Virus record (IMG/VR): IMGVR_UViG_3300037155_000033
Location: 1-47,198 of that record
Reading direction: 5' to 3' (one strand)
Length of the DNA stretch: 47,198 nucleotides
Source of the DNA: a virus
A program made the position numbers and the translations under genes. The notes under the pieces were generated by a model, which saw only the letters and a program-made list of their open reading frames with translations, was not told the DNA's origin and made no database searches. Positions 13,704 through 22,365 of this stretch are shown in pieces (the stretch's first letter is position 1; each line of letters starts with the position of its first letter).

Positions 13704-14186
13704 ATGATAGATGATGTTGTAATAAAAAAAATTCCTCCTCCACTTCCACCGTATAAAGAATACGTTTCACCAAACACGCCTTCAAGTAAAATGATTTTAA
13801 GTCCTGAACACAAAGCAAAATTAAAAGCCGGTCGTGAAGCGTTTATTCTTAAACGTAGAGGTGAGAAGGCTTTAGCACTTGCACTTGAAAAAGAAAAAGC
13901 AATTAAATTAACTCCACAAGAAGCTCTATTACTTGCTGTTGAAGAAAATAAATTAGAAAATTCTCGTAGTCATGTTTTAAAAGTAATACATAAAAATAAA
14001 AAACAAATTCTTGACGCGCAGATTGAATCAGCTACAGGATTAAGTTATGTTGGTGGTGATGGTGCTACTGTTTATAAAAAAATTCCTGATGTAAGAACTG
14101 GCGAATATCTCCTCAACCAACTCATAGGGAAACCCGTCGAATCCCTTGAGGTAAAACAAGTTACAAAATTAATTATGGATATATAA
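13704..14186 (+). CDS. terS: Putative terminase small subunit
   Basis: 160 residues from the ATG at 13704. A proline-rich N-terminus (PPPLPPYKEY) is followed by a charged helical region that could hold a DNA-binding HTH (SPEHKAKLKAGREAF). The C-terminal domain (YLLNQLIGKPVESLEVKQV) resembles a small-terminase end that contacts the large subunit. The call rests mainly on position: first gene of the morphogenesis arm, one small gene ahead of the large terminase. Confidence 0.55.
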   Translation: MIDDVVIKKIPPPLPPYKEYVSPNTPSSKMILSPEHKAKLKAGREAFILKRRGEKALALALEKEKAIKLTPQEALLLAVEENKLENSRSHVLKVIHKNKKQILDAQIESATGLSYVGGDGATVYKKIPDVRTGEYLLNQLIGKPVESLEVKQVTKLIMDI

Positions 14187-14190
14187 TAAA

Positions 14191-14343
14191 ATGCCAATCT
14201 ACACCGACTCAAAAGGAAATCAAAAGGACACGAGTACAATGGTTATAGAATATTTACAGCGCGCTCTCGCTAAAGCTAAACAAAACAACGATCAAGAAAA
14301 TATCGATGCTCTTGAGTGGGAAATAAATAAACGTCAAAGCTAA
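14191..14343 (+). CDS. Small protein between terminase genes (50 aa)
   Basis: A short protein with a short N-terminal strand (PIYTDSKGNQ) and a helical hairpin (YLQRALAKAKQNNDQENIDALEWEI). It overlaps the large-terminase ATG by one base (TAATG). Genes of this size and shape occur beside terminase genes in other phages, but the role is unknown. Confidence 0.6.
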   Translation: MPIYTDSKGNQKDTSTMVIEYLQRALAKAKQNNDQENIDALEWEINKRQS

Positions 14344-15752
14344 TGCCAACTAACGAAAAAAAAGTTTCCTTCAAGGATTTAATCCACTTCACTCCTAAAC
14401 AAGTGGAAGCTACTACTGTAGCGGACGCGCATAAATATACTCTCTTCGGTGGTTCCGCTGGTCCTGGAAAAAGCTACTGGCTCCGTTGGTATATGGTCCG
14501 CACTTTAATTAAATGGGGACAACAGTATAACCTCACAGGGATCCGCGCGGCTATGTTCTGCGAGGATTATCCTACATTAAAGGATAGACAGATAAGCAAG
14601 ATGGAGGTTGAGTTTCCCCAATGGTTAGGACAGATAAAGGACACCAAGACGGATGGTTTAGCTTTTTATATTGCCAAAGAATATGGAGGGCATGTCCTTA
14701 TGCTTAGGAATCTTGATGATCCGTCTAAGTATCTTTCTTCGGAATTCGCTATGATAGGCATTGAGGAAATGACCCAGAATGAGGAAATGAAATTCCATAG
14801 ATTACGTTCTCGTTTGCGATGGACGGGAATACCGGAACCAAAACTTGTCGCTGCAACTAACCCGGGCGGTATAGGACACGAGTGGGTAAAGAAGTATTTT
14901 GTGGATAGGGATTTCCCGGATCATGAGAAGGAAGCGGAGAAGTTTGCTTATGTCCCGGCGCTTCCTACGGATAATCCATACTTGGCGGCTAGTTATATCC
15001 TTACCCTTCAATCACTCCCGGAAAAACTCAGGCAAGCTTATTTAGAGGGACGATGGGATATATTCGAAGGAATGTTCTTCACGGAATGGGACCCAAAGGT
15101 GCATATTGTGGAACCATTCGAAGTGCCGGATACATGGCCTAGAGCTAGGTCTATTGATCCTTCTGGTCGTTCCGGAACTACGGCCTGTTATATTTATGCT
15201 TTAGCAGACGATGGAACGGTTTATGTAACACATGAGTGGTTTAAAAGTGGATTAGATACGGACGAACATGCCCGTGGTATTTGTAAAATGTCCGAGGGAC
15301 TAAACATAAAGTACACGGTTATCGATAGTGCGGCGTTCTCAAAATTGGGTATGCCAGAGTCTCAGGCGGAGATTTTTGAGCGTTATGGCGTAACGGACTT
15401 GATTGCGGCGGATAAACATAGGATTCCCGGGTGGAATGTGATGCACACTTACCTTCGTCCTGATCCAGCAACGGGACAACCTAGGTTGAAAATATTCAGT
15501 AATTGTATAGGTTTAATCAAGGGAATACCTCGCGCGCAACACCCGCCTTTGGATAGTGATAAGGACCCCCAGGATGTTATGTCCTTTTGGGACGGAGCTG
15601 ATCATGGTGATTCTATTGATTCTTGTAGATATTTTTTACAGACTGTCCGTGAACAAGTGGCTGTTAAACCGATGGGGCGGATGGAAAAAATAATGTCGGA
15701 TTTAAAAAGACAAAAGGAAGGGAATTTTGATTTTAATTATCACAATAGATAG
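14343..15752 (+). CDS. terL: Terminase large subunit
   Basis: A 469-residue packaging motor. The N-terminal ATPase has Walker A GGSAGPGKS (about 36-44), the adenine-side segment FCEDYPTLKD, Walker B-like MIGIEEM and the coupling motif VAATNPGG. The C-terminal RNase H-like nuclease shows acidic sites in SIDPSGRSG, YTVIDSAAF and DGADHGDSID. It cuts concatemers and drives DNA into the prohead. Full length for the family. Its stop is followed at once by a DnaA box and a promoter for the portal gene. Confidence 0.93.
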   Translation: MPTNEKKVSFKDLIHFTPKQVEATTVADAHKYTLFGGSAGPGKSYWLRWYMVRTLIKWGQQYNLTGIRAAMFCEDYPTLKDRQISKMEVEFPQWLGQIKDTKTDGLAFYIAKEYGGHVLMLRNLDDPSKYLSSEFAMIGIEEMTQNEEMKFHRLRSRLRWTGIPEPKLVAATNPGGIGHEWVKKYFVDRDFPDHEKEAEKFAYVPALPTDNPYLAASYILTLQSLPEKLRQAYLEGRWDIFEGMFFTEWDPKVHIVEPFEVPDTWPRARSIDPSGRSGTTACYIYALADDGTVYVTHEWFKSGLDTDEHARGICKMSEGLNIKYTVIDSAAFSKLGMPESQAEIFERYGVTDLIAADKHRIPGWNVMHTYLRPDPATGQPRLKIFSNCIGLIKGIPRAQHPPLDSDKDPQDVMSFWDGADHGDSIDSCRYFLQTVREQVAVKPMGRMEKIMSDLKRQKEGNFDFNYHNR

Positions 15753-15802
15753 TTATCCACATACGATATTGACTTTGATTTTATTTTAATGAGGTATATA
15801 AT
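15753..15802 (+). promoter_or_regulatory. DnaA box and promoter ahead of the portal gene
   Basis: TTATCCACA at 15753-15761 directly abuts the terL stop. TTGATT (15775-15780), 16 nt, TATAAT (15797-15802) form a promoter; an alternative TTGACT at 15769 is too far away. The portal ATG is 28 nt further on, with no Shine-Dalgarno. A DnaA protein bound there could modulate late transcription (inference). Confidence 0.55.
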
Positions 15803-15829
15803 AAAGACAATTATTTTTAACCAACTAAA

Positions 15830-18223
15830 ATGATAGACATAAAAACTTTAGAAGAGAAACCAAAAGAAGTAACTTTTACCCCCGATACGGAAGAAAAGAT
15901 TTTACAGACTTTTATAAAACAACGTGTTGACGAATTACAGAAGCATCGTAAGGAATTAAAAATTGAAGACAAATGGAAAGAAGCGGATAGGGAATATGTT
16001 CCTCGGGAGATGGAATTTTCTTCTCAAGGAAAAAGATTCGAGACGGATCAGACAGATGGTTATAGAACAAGACTTGTTCCTATTGGCGATAATACTCAGA
16101 ACTGGAGAAGTTCTAATAGTGCGCCAACTCTTTTACAAAAAATTCAGACAGCAATATCTTTGATTATTGATAATAATCCCGAAGCGGTTTTTACGGCGCT
16201 TCAAAAAAAATATGAATCAACATCTGATTTGGCTAATAGTCTTTGGAAGCGTAATTGGCAAATTACTGGCGGAAAGGAGGTTCTCAAACTCTTCGTTTTT
16301 AATCTTGTAAAATATGGAACGGCTTTTGCTCGAAGTTATCCAAGGGTAGTGAAATATAATAAAGAAGTTTTAACGGAATACGATTCGGAACATCCGGAGA
16401 AAAATAAATACGAAAGTAAAGAAGTGGTTTGGTTTAATGATGTGGCTAAACAAAATCTTGATCCTTATCGCACATGGATTGATGAACAGACAAGACCTTA
16501 TGATACTTATTCTATGAATGATTGTTATTATGAATTGGATTTTGCTTATGATGCGGCGGAGATTGAATTTGGACAATATAAAAACTGGCAGTATGTAAAA
16601 AAAGATTCAAAGAGTATTCCGAATGACGATATAAAAGATAAAGACAACGATAAGCAAATCAGAAAGGATATTGTTACTATCGGGTTCTACGAAAATCGCC
16701 TTAAAGACTTATACGTTTGTAAGGCCGTTAAGGATGACATAATACTCCACTCATGCCCTCTGCCAAATGATGACGGGTTGCTCTCGCTTTGGTATGGCAT
16801 GTGGGTATTACGCTCGGCGGATAGACCGGATGGAATTTCTCTATGGGAAATTATTTGTCAGGACAAACACATGTATGATAAATGGAATAATATGGGAAGC
16901 GATCAACTTACATTAAGTATCATGAAGTTCGGTTATTATACGGGAACACAGGCCCTTACTGGCGATGGAAGAATGGATATTGTCCCTGGAATGGCTAAGC
17001 AGATTACTAATGGTAAAATTGATTGGATGGAAATTCCTGGACCAGGAAAAGATTGGATTGGTGGATTGGAAAAATTACAGAAAGATATGGAAGATAGTTC
17101 TGGTATTACACCTACAATGGAAGGAGCAGTGACAGGTAAAACTCTTGGAGAAATACAAATGGCGCGTGAAAGTTCTTTGAAAAGATTAAGAATACCTTTG
17201 GAAAATATCGCATGGGCGATTGAACAAGATGCTTATCTTACCCTTTCTTGGATGTCACAGATTTATTCTACGCCGGAGGTGAAACAATTTGCGAACGAGA
17301 GAGAGATGATTCTTTATGAACAGCAAAATGATGTGCAGCATGATCAAAAAGAATATCAGGAGACAGACCCAGATACTCTATTAAAAACCGATCCCCTAAC
17401 TGGTCAGCCAATCGGCGGGACAGATGATTTTTCTTCTGCGGAAAATGTAGTCATGGATCCGACTACTAACCCTCCTTCAGTTCCGGGAGCAAAAGATAAA
17501 AAAATTACGGCGACATATTTACCAAAACTTGCTCTACATTTAGAAGATAGAAACGGGCAATTATTTGAATCAAAGGAATCACGATATTTCCAAGTTGGAA
17601 AAGATATTCAGGTGACTTCTATGAAATGGCGAGGAATGATTAAGGTTATTCCAAAATCTCTGGTTGGAAACTCGGAAATAATATTAAAACAGACAAAACA
17701 AGAAATGATTAATCTTCTTTCTCCTATGTTTGCCGGAAGTCCACTTACTCATAAGAAACTTGCAGTTGAACTTCTTAAAGTTAATGAAGAAGATCCTCTT
17801 GATTGGTTGCCAGATATGCCCGGATGGAATGATGAACCTTATCAGATTATCCCTCCACAACCTGTACCACCTTCTGTAAGATTTACTATTCCTTGGGCTG
17901 ATTTGGTGTCTGATCCTGATATGAAGATTGAAATGGCTAAGAAAATTGGTATTACTCTTCCTCCGCCACCTGTTACTCCTCCTCCATTATTTATTCCTAG
18001 AGGTGGGACTGAAGTAGGAACTGGAACTGAAGATTCATCTGGAACTGGAACACCGCCAGCGCCAGCGCCAACACATGGAACGGGTGGTGGACCTGCGCAA
18101 CCAGGGACTGGAAATAATAATGCGGTAGCACCTACTTTAATACCTAGGGCAAATATCAGTCGCCCATTTCCTCAAGGTAAATCATCGGTTGGAGGATCAG
18201 GGCAGTTATTTATAAAGCATTAA
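15830..18223 (+). CDS. Portal protein
   Basis: A 797-residue portal of the P22/podovirus type. Residues 1-600 form the ring body, with the crown/stem region recognised by DSSGITPTMEG followed by TGKTLGEIQMARESS, a typical portal phrase. The last 80 residues are Pro/Gly/Thr-rich and low-complexity (TPPPLFIPRGG, GTGTEDSSGTGTPPAP), longer than in most relatives. It forms the dodecameric DNA gate and docks the terminase and adaptor. Confidence 0.88.
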   Translation: MIDIKTLEEKPKEVTFTPDTEEKILQTFIKQRVDELQKHRKELKIEDKWKEADREYVPREMEFSSQGKRFETDQTDGYRTRLVPIGDNTQNWRSSNSAPTLLQKIQTAISLIIDNNPEAVFTALQKKYESTSDLANSLWKRNWQITGGKEVLKLFVFNLVKYGTAFARSYPRVVKYNKEVLTEYDSEHPEKNKYESKEVVWFNDVAKQNLDPYRTWIDEQTRPYDTYSMNDCYYELDFAYDAAEIEFGQYKNWQYVKKDSKSIPNDDIKDKDNDKQIRKDIVTIGFYENRLKDLYVCKAVKDDIILHSCPLPNDDGLLSLWYGMWVLRSADRPDGISLWEIICQDKHMYDKWNNMGSDQLTLSIMKFGYYTGTQALTGDGRMDIVPGMAKQITNGKIDWMEIPGPGKDWIGGLEKLQKDMEDSSGITPTMEGAVTGKTLGEIQMARESSLKRLRIPLENIAWAIEQDAYLTLSWMSQIYSTPEVKQFANEREMILYEQQNDVQHDQKEYQETDPDTLLKTDPLTGQPIGGTDDFSSAENVVMDPTTNPPSVPGAKDKKITATYLPKLALHLEDRNGQLFESKESRYFQVGKDIQVTSMKWRGMIKVIPKSLVGNSEIILKQTKQEMINLLSPMFAGSPLTHKKLAVELLKVNEEDPLDWLPDMPGWNDEPYQIIPPQPVPPSVRFTIPWADLVSDPDMKIEMAKKIGITLPPPPVTPPPLFIPRGGTEVGTGTEDSSGTGTPPAPAPTHGTGGGPAQPGTGNNNAVAPTLIPRANISRPFPQGKSSVGGSGQLFIKH

Positions 18224-18224
18224 A

Positions 18225-18461
18225 ATGGATAAATTGACAAAACCACAGAGACAAGCAATTCGTTCTTTAATGCAGGATGGGCGTTTTACAGCTGTGGAAT
18301 TGCTAAAAAAGATATTAATTAATGAAATTTCTGGGTATCAAGTAAAGGCGGATACGGAATTTGAAACAGTGTGGAGAGTGGCAAAAAAAGAGGCCGGAAT
18401 GGAGGTTTTAGAAGACTTTTTTAAACGTATGATATTAGAAGCAAGTAAGTCTGATGAATAA
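18225..18461 (+). CDS. Hypothetical head-region protein (78 aa)
   Basis: A small, helical, charged protein starting one base after the portal stop and overlapping the next gene by 8 nt. Similar small genes sit between portal and scaffold in many podoviruses. No motif recognised. Confidence 0.6.
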   Translation: MDKLTKPQRQAIRSLMQDGRFTAVELLKKILINEISGYQVKADTEFETVWRVAKKEAGMEVLEDFFKRMILEASKSDE

Positions 18462-18870
18462 AATGTTAAAAACACACGCAAAGGCTACAATAAAAGATAT
18501 TTCAGGCATCAATGATGTAGATTTTGAGGTTGGTTTTGATCCACACAACAAAAATAGCATAAAAGTTACCCTAGCTGGTAAAGTTTCCTTTATTTCTAAG
18601 GATGATTTATGGAATTTTGTATTTTCCGTGGTTCAGGTTAGCCAACAACAGCGTATGATTCCGGTAACTAAGACTGATTTCGAACAGTACAAGAAACAAC
18701 ATGAGATAAAGTTACAAAAAGACATGAAAGCCGGAGAAACTGTAATTGCGCACTGTGTTGTAAATGTTCGTCAGGAAGTGGTCGATGCAATTAAGAGGGA
18801 AGAAGAGGAAAAAAAGTTATCCACAGAGGGTGTAAAATCTCCCTATTTACAAAATGGATTAAAGTTGTGA
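18454..18870 (+). CDS. Hypothetical protein (138 aa)
   Basis: A beta-rich start (KATIKDISGINDVDFEVGFDP, KVTLAGKVSFI) is followed by a helical, lysine-rich C-terminus. A perfect DnaA box (18817-18825) lies within the coding sequence near its 3' end. Function unknown. Confidence 0.55.
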   Translation: MNKMLKTHAKATIKDISGINDVDFEVGFDPHNKNSIKVTLAGKVSFISKDDLWNFVFSVVQVSQQQRMIPVTKTDFEQYKKQHEIKLQKDMKAGETVIAHCVVNVRQEVVDAIKREEEEKKLSTEGVKSPYLQNGLKL

Positions 18871-18876
18871 TATACT
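18868..18876 (+). promoter_or_regulatory. Extended -10 promoter before the 158-aa gene
   Basis: TGATATACT: a TGn extension plus TATACT, with a weak TTTACA 19 nt upstream of the hexamer. It overlaps the preceding stop codon. The next ATG is 33 nt away. Confidence 0.4.
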
Positions 18877-18909
18877 AAAGTTAATTATTAGCCTTATCTT
18901 CCTATCTTC

Positions 18910-19386
18910 ATGGAAGTAAAAAAAAGAAGTAAAAAATATATGGCAGAAGAAAAAGTAGTTTCGCGAGAAGAGTTTGATAGTTTGAAAAAAGAAATGAGTA
19001 ATTCTTTTTCTCAAATCATTAATTTAATAAAAGAAAAGCCAAAGACAGAAGCGGAATCAAAAAAGGTCGAGGCGAAAAAGGCGGTTGATAAAACCGCAGA
19101 AGCTAATGATGCTTATTTAGAACCGGTGCATCCTGATTGGATAGCGGATGCGAAGTTGAAAATCGGTGAATCATTGGAACGTTGTGAAGTTGATTATCCC
19201 AAGAATGGAACTCCAAGATATACGGTAGTTATCAAGAATGATCATAGCAACGCATCGTCCTCGCATTTACAATTTTATAAAATAGATAGACGTACAGTTG
19301 CGGTAATTAATGGATTCGAAACAGTAAAAGCGTTTAATTCATTAGTAGCGCAGAATTTAAAACTTAATCCTAAGAAATTAGATTAA
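18910..19386 (+). CDS. Hypothetical protein (158 aa)
   Basis: A charged coiled-coil N-terminal half (VSREEFDSLKKEMSNSF) and a folded C-terminal domain (RYTVVIKNDHSNASSS, RRTVAVINGFETV). A second ATG at residue 11 gives a plausible shorter start. Possibly a head-associated or scaffold-like accessory protein. Confidence 0.55.
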   Translation: MEVKKRSKKYMAEEKVVSREEFDSLKKEMSNSFSQIINLIKEKPKTEAESKKVEAKKAVDKTAEANDAYLEPVHPDWIADAKLKIGESLERCEVDYPKNGTPRYTVVIKNDHSNASSSHLQFYKIDRRTVAVINGFETVKAFNSLVAQNLKLNPKKLD

Positions 19387-19390
19387 ATTT

Positions 19391-19621
19391 ATGAAAGAAA
19401 CATTAACACCAACTAAAAAAGGACAAAAGAAGATTACTTTTAATAAAGGTGGCCTTCATAAATCTACTGGAACTCCTATGGGAGAAAAAATTCCAGAGAC
19501 AAAGATGGAAGATGCAATGGAAGGAAAGATGGGAATGAAAGCGGAAAAAGAAGCTCAATTTGCAAAAAATGTATTGACGGGTCCAAAGAAAAAGTTTAAG
19601 TATGGGATACAAAAAAAATAA
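19391..19621 (+). CDS. Basic small protein (76 aa)
   Basis: Lysine-rich with GGLHKSTGTP and a C-terminal KKFKYGIQKK. The 49-aa protein that follows ends with a very similar KKKFKYGMRK, so the pair may be related or share a binding partner. No ordered domain is obvious. Such tails could bind DNA in the virion. Confidence 0.5.
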   Translation: MKETLTPTKKGQKKITFNKGGLHKSTGTPMGEKIPETKMEDAMEGKMGMKAEKEAQFAKNVLTGPKKKFKYGIQKK

Positions 19622-19622
19622 C

Positions 19623-19772
19623 ATGCCATTATTAAAAGGAAAAAAGAATATCGGAAAAAACATAGCCACAGAAATGCACGCTGGAAAACCACAGAAACAG
19701 GCAATTGCTATTGTAGAAAGCGCGGCCGGTAATTCAAAAAAAAAATTCAAATACGGAATGAGAAAAAGTTAG
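19623..19772 (+). CDS. DUF6496-like small protein (49 aa)
   Basis: The phrase EMHAGKPQKQAIAIVESAAG matches the helical motif of DUF6496-type phage proteins (MxAGKPxKQAVAI), usually found among structural genes. The function of that family is unknown. Starts one base after the 76-aa gene. Confidence 0.6.
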   Translation: MPLLKGKKNIGKNIATEMHAGKPQKQAIAIVESAAGNSKKKFKYGMRKS

Positions 19773-19810
19773 AACCATTATTAAGTAGTTATTATAATCA
19801 ATTAAAACCT

Positions 19811-20224
19811 ATGAGTATTAAATTAATAGAACTTATAAATAGTGTGGAAGCATTAAATAAATTATCAGAAACTAAACTTCCAGCCAGTGTTGGATTTTCT
19901 CTTGGAAAATTTTTAAAGCAAGTTACTCCAGAAATTGAAACTTATAATAAAGTGAGAGGTGAAAAAGTTGTAGAGTATGGAACACTAATGTTAGATGCTG
20001 AAGGGAAAGAAGTTACTGACGCACAAGGTAATAAAAGATATTCTTTTGTTGATAAAGGTAGCACTGAACTAAGTGAAAATGGTAAAAAGTTTGTGGCAGA
20101 AATGACTGAAATGGAAAATAAAGAATTGGATATAAAAATTCCTGATATAAAAATTTCTGATTTAGGTTCGGCTGTTATTGAACCTAAGTATTTATTAATC
20201 CTTGCTTGGTTGATCAAGGAATAA
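19811..20224 (+). CDS. Hypothetical protein (137 aa)
   Basis: Helical N-terminus with KLPASVGFSLGKFLK, a polar beta segment (KVVEYGTLMLDAEGKEV), and a C-terminal IKIPDIKISDLG repeat-like stretch. Resembles small head-morphogenesis proteins by position only. Confidence 0.5.
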   Translation: MSIKLIELINSVEALNKLSETKLPASVGFSLGKFLKQVTPEIETYNKVRGEKVVEYGTLMLDAEGKEVTDAQGNKRYSFVDKGSTELSENGKKFVAEMTEMENKELDIKIPDIKISDLGSAVIEPKYLLILAWLIKE

Positions 20225-20238
20225 TTAACTATAATAAA

Positions 20239-20346
20239 ATGGCAACAGTAAAATGTCCGGATTGTAAAGATGGTTTAGTTCTTCAAGGAGAAAGTATCAA
20301 GAAAGTTTGTGAGACGTGTAAAGGAAAAGGAGTAGTAGAAGAGTAA
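20239..20346 (+). CDS. DnaJ-type zinc-ribbon micro-protein (35 aa)
   Basis: Two cysteine pairs, CPDCKDG and CETCKGKG, 15 residues apart: the CxxCxGxG motif of DnaJ zinc fingers. The ATG follows TATAATAAA. A free-standing zinc knuckle in a head gene block might act as a small chaperone-like or RNA-binding factor (inference). Confidence 0.6.
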   Translation: MATVKCPDCKDGLVLQGESIKKVCETCKGKGVVEE

Positions 20347-20370
20347 ATTGACAATTTAATTTATTAGTAA

Positions 20371-20479
20371 ATGCTGTTTATCGGACAGCATTGAGTGGAC
20401 CACTACACAGCTCTACCAAGAGTCGTTGAGTCCACTCACCACTGTCTGATAAAACTTAAATCCCGCGATCTTCAGCGGG
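20371..20479 (+). promoter_or_regulatory. Nested stem-loop leader of the scaffold gene
   Basis: TTTATCGGACAG (20377-20388) pairs with CTGTCTGATAAA (20442-20453). Inside it, GAGTGGAC (20393-20400) pairs with GTCCACTC (20430-20437), and CTCT (20411) with AGAG (20419). An alternative hairpin ATGCTG/CAGCAT (20371-20376 / 20386-20391) would break the outer stem. CCCGC/GCGGG (20462-20479) follows just before the ATG at 20503. It looks like a regulatory leader or a small RNA. Confidence 0.5.
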
Positions 20480-20502
20480 TTATAAAAAGAAGTAAAAATC
20501 TT

Positions 20503-21354
20503 ATGGAAAACAGCGAAGAAAAGGAAGTAAAAGAATTTAACGAGGTGAAAGTTATGCAACCATCTGCTGATAAGGCAGATGATGAAATAATAGAACCAGT
20601 CGTTAAGGAGACGGAAACTCCAGCCCCCTCTTCCGAGGAAGATAAACCAGCGCCGGAACCAGAACCTGAGCCAACGCCTGAAAAGGATACAGAAAAGACG
20701 GATCAGGAACCAGTACCGGAAGCAGAAGTAGCACCTGAAGTAGTTAAAGAACCAAAACCAGTTGAAGGTGAAACTCCTCGAGAAAAAGCGCTCCGTTTGG
20801 AAGCAACCCGTTTAAAAGGATTACTTCGAAAGGAGCGTCAAGATGAACTGTTTGTTAAACAACCAACAGTAAAATCTAAAGAGGAAGATTTATCTGAATA
20901 TGATCCTGAAGAACTAAAGCGTTTTGAGAAATTGGCAAAAAGTTTAGGATTTGCAAAGAGAGATGAGATAGTTCGTGATAGTGTTCAAGATAAGAACAAC
21001 AACGAGTTTGAAACATTTATTGAAGCGCATCCTGAATATTCTGCTGAAAACGATAAAGACGGAGTTCTATGGAATCAATTTAAAACTGAGTTTGCATTAT
21101 ATAATCCTCCCCAAGATCCAAAAACTCTTAGGAAGGTTTTAAATAAAGTTCATAACGAAATCTATGGTGTTAAGCCTGCGGTGAACCTTAATAAAATTAA
21201 CGCCCAACAGCAAAAGCTAAAAGTAGCTTCGCATGCGGGCACAATGGGTTCCAAGGCTTCAATCTCTTCACCTAAAACAATTATTAATTCTAATATTAGA
21301 AGGGATATGCTAAAAGGATTTTCCGAAGAGGACTTGGTAGAAATGGGACTCTAA
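20503..21354 (+). CDS. Scaffold protein
   Basis: 283 residues from the ATG at 20503. The N-terminal 100 residues are Glu/Pro-rich and disordered (PAPEPEPEPTPEKD). The middle is a long charged helix, and the C-terminus is basic (RRDMLKGFSEEDLVEMGL). This composition and the position just ahead of the decoration and major capsid genes fit a head-assembly scaffold that is expelled on DNA entry. Confidence 0.75.
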   Translation: MENSEEKEVKEFNEVKVMQPSADKADDEIIEPVVKETETPAPSSEEDKPAPEPEPEPTPEKDTEKTDQEPVPEAEVAPEVVKEPKPVEGETPREKALRLEATRLKGLLRKERQDELFVKQPTVKSKEEDLSEYDPEELKRFEKLAKSLGFAKRDEIVRDSVQDKNNNEFETFIEAHPEYSAENDKDGVLWNQFKTEFALYNPPQDPKTLRKVLNKVHNEIYGVKPAVNLNKINAQQQKLKVASHAGTMGSKASISSPKTIINSNIRRDMLKGFSEEDLVEMGL

Positions 21355-21362
21355 AATAATAA

Positions 21363-21806
21363 ATGGCTTTTAAATTAGTAAAAGACACTCAGGAAACTGA
21401 GTTTATCAAAGTTCGCACTTCTGGTGCGCAAGCTTATACTATTGATGATGCAGTCTATCTTGATAGAACAGCGGATGGTACTGATGTACTTCCTGTTTCT
21501 GTTGGAAATGGTACACCTAATAGTATCTTTGGAGTAGCAATGGAAACAATTGCCGCTACAGCAACTTCAATGTTAGTTGCGGTTATTCAACCATGGCAAG
21601 TCTGGCAAGTAGCGACTACAAACAACTCTGTAGTAAATGATAAATATCAGAGAATGATTATTGGTGCCACAGCTGGTACGATTAATAATTCCCATACTGA
21701 TGTTTCAGATTCAACTGCTATCTTCCAGCAAACTGGAGTTGTAGGAGCATTGTCTGATAAGCAAATTGTTGGTAACTTCCTAAAGATTAGTGGTATTTCG
21801 GTCTAG
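21363..21806 (+). CDS. Head decoration/stabilisation protein
   Basis: A 147-residue beta-rich protein with many Gly, Thr and Val (AYTIDDAVYLDRTADG, TGVVGALSDKQIVGN), the look of a small beta-barrel capsid decoration protein. It lies between scaffold and major capsid genes, the usual place. A-rich leader, no Shine-Dalgarno. Confidence 0.6.
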   Translation: MAFKLVKDTQETEFIKVRTSGAQAYTIDDAVYLDRTADGTDVLPVSVGNGTPNSIFGVAMETIAATATSMLVAVIQPWQVWQVATTNNSVVNDKYQRMIIGATAGTINNSHTDVSDSTAIFQQTGVVGALSDKQIVGNFLKISGISV

Positions 21807-21836
21807 TATTATAAATTTAATTAATAGAATTACAAA

Positions 21837-22141
21837 ATGAGCGCACCAATGAACATAGCTCAAGCCGCAGATACAGTTGATCTAAGCATCCAAAAGATGT
21901 GGATCAAATCATCTGACCCTGAGCCATTATACAAAAAGTATTTTAATTACAGGACAACGGAAGACCTTTATGAAAAGGATTCTTCTATCACAGGTCTCGG
22001 CGTTGCAGATTTCACAGCAGAAAATGCCGTGATTGTTGCAGACGTTCCTGTGCAGGGCTATAAGAAAACCTACACTCAAAACCAAGTAGGTTTGATTACA
22101 ACCTATACGGCTATGATGTTACCTTTTTCGGCATCACTTAT
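21837..22141 (+). CDS. Major capsid protein, exon 1
   Basis: It encodes residues 1-101 and two bases of codon 102. Unspliced, the frame runs two codons into the intron and stops at 22148, giving a truncated 103-aa product. The sequence (AMNIAQAADTVDL-like start, ATYTQNQVG-like strand) matches the N-arm and start of an HK97-fold coat protein. The last bases ACTTAT pair with GTAAGT in the intron (P1) with a closing U-G pair, which places the 5' splice site after 22141. Joined to 23029-23746 it gives 340 residues. Confidence 0.85.
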
Positions 22142-22331
22142 GGCGTAAGTCATTTGAACAAACTTCGTAAATTCGGGGAACACCTCATAAATGAGACAAT
22201 CCCGAGCCAAGCCCGAAAGGGAAGGTGTAGAGACTAGAGACGAGGCTCCTCAGAAAGAGGATGATAGGATAGTCCGAACTCTATGGCGACATAGAGAATA
22301 TAATCGAAAGGTTATATCGTTCGTTGAAAAT

Positions 22332-22359
22332 TTGACACTGTGGAAGTTTGGTATATAAT
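22332..22359 (+). promoter_or_regulatory. Intron-internal promoter of the HNH gene
   Basis: TTGACA (22332-22337), 16-nt spacer, TATAAT (22354-22359), both perfect, then 6 nt to the ATG at 22366. The endonuclease can therefore be made from a leaderless mRNA, independently of capsid transcription. Confidence 0.75.
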
Positions 22360-22365
22360 AGATAT

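Noticed and set aside
20395-20502. Longer start for the scaffold gene
   Set aside because: The extension would be translated from the nested stem-loop and its residues look non-coding; the ATG at 20503 begins the acidic scaffold sequence.
22142-22365. Frameshift or sequencing error splitting the capsid gene
   Set aside because: The break contains group I core elements and a complete HNH gene, and the proposed splice restores frame exactly.
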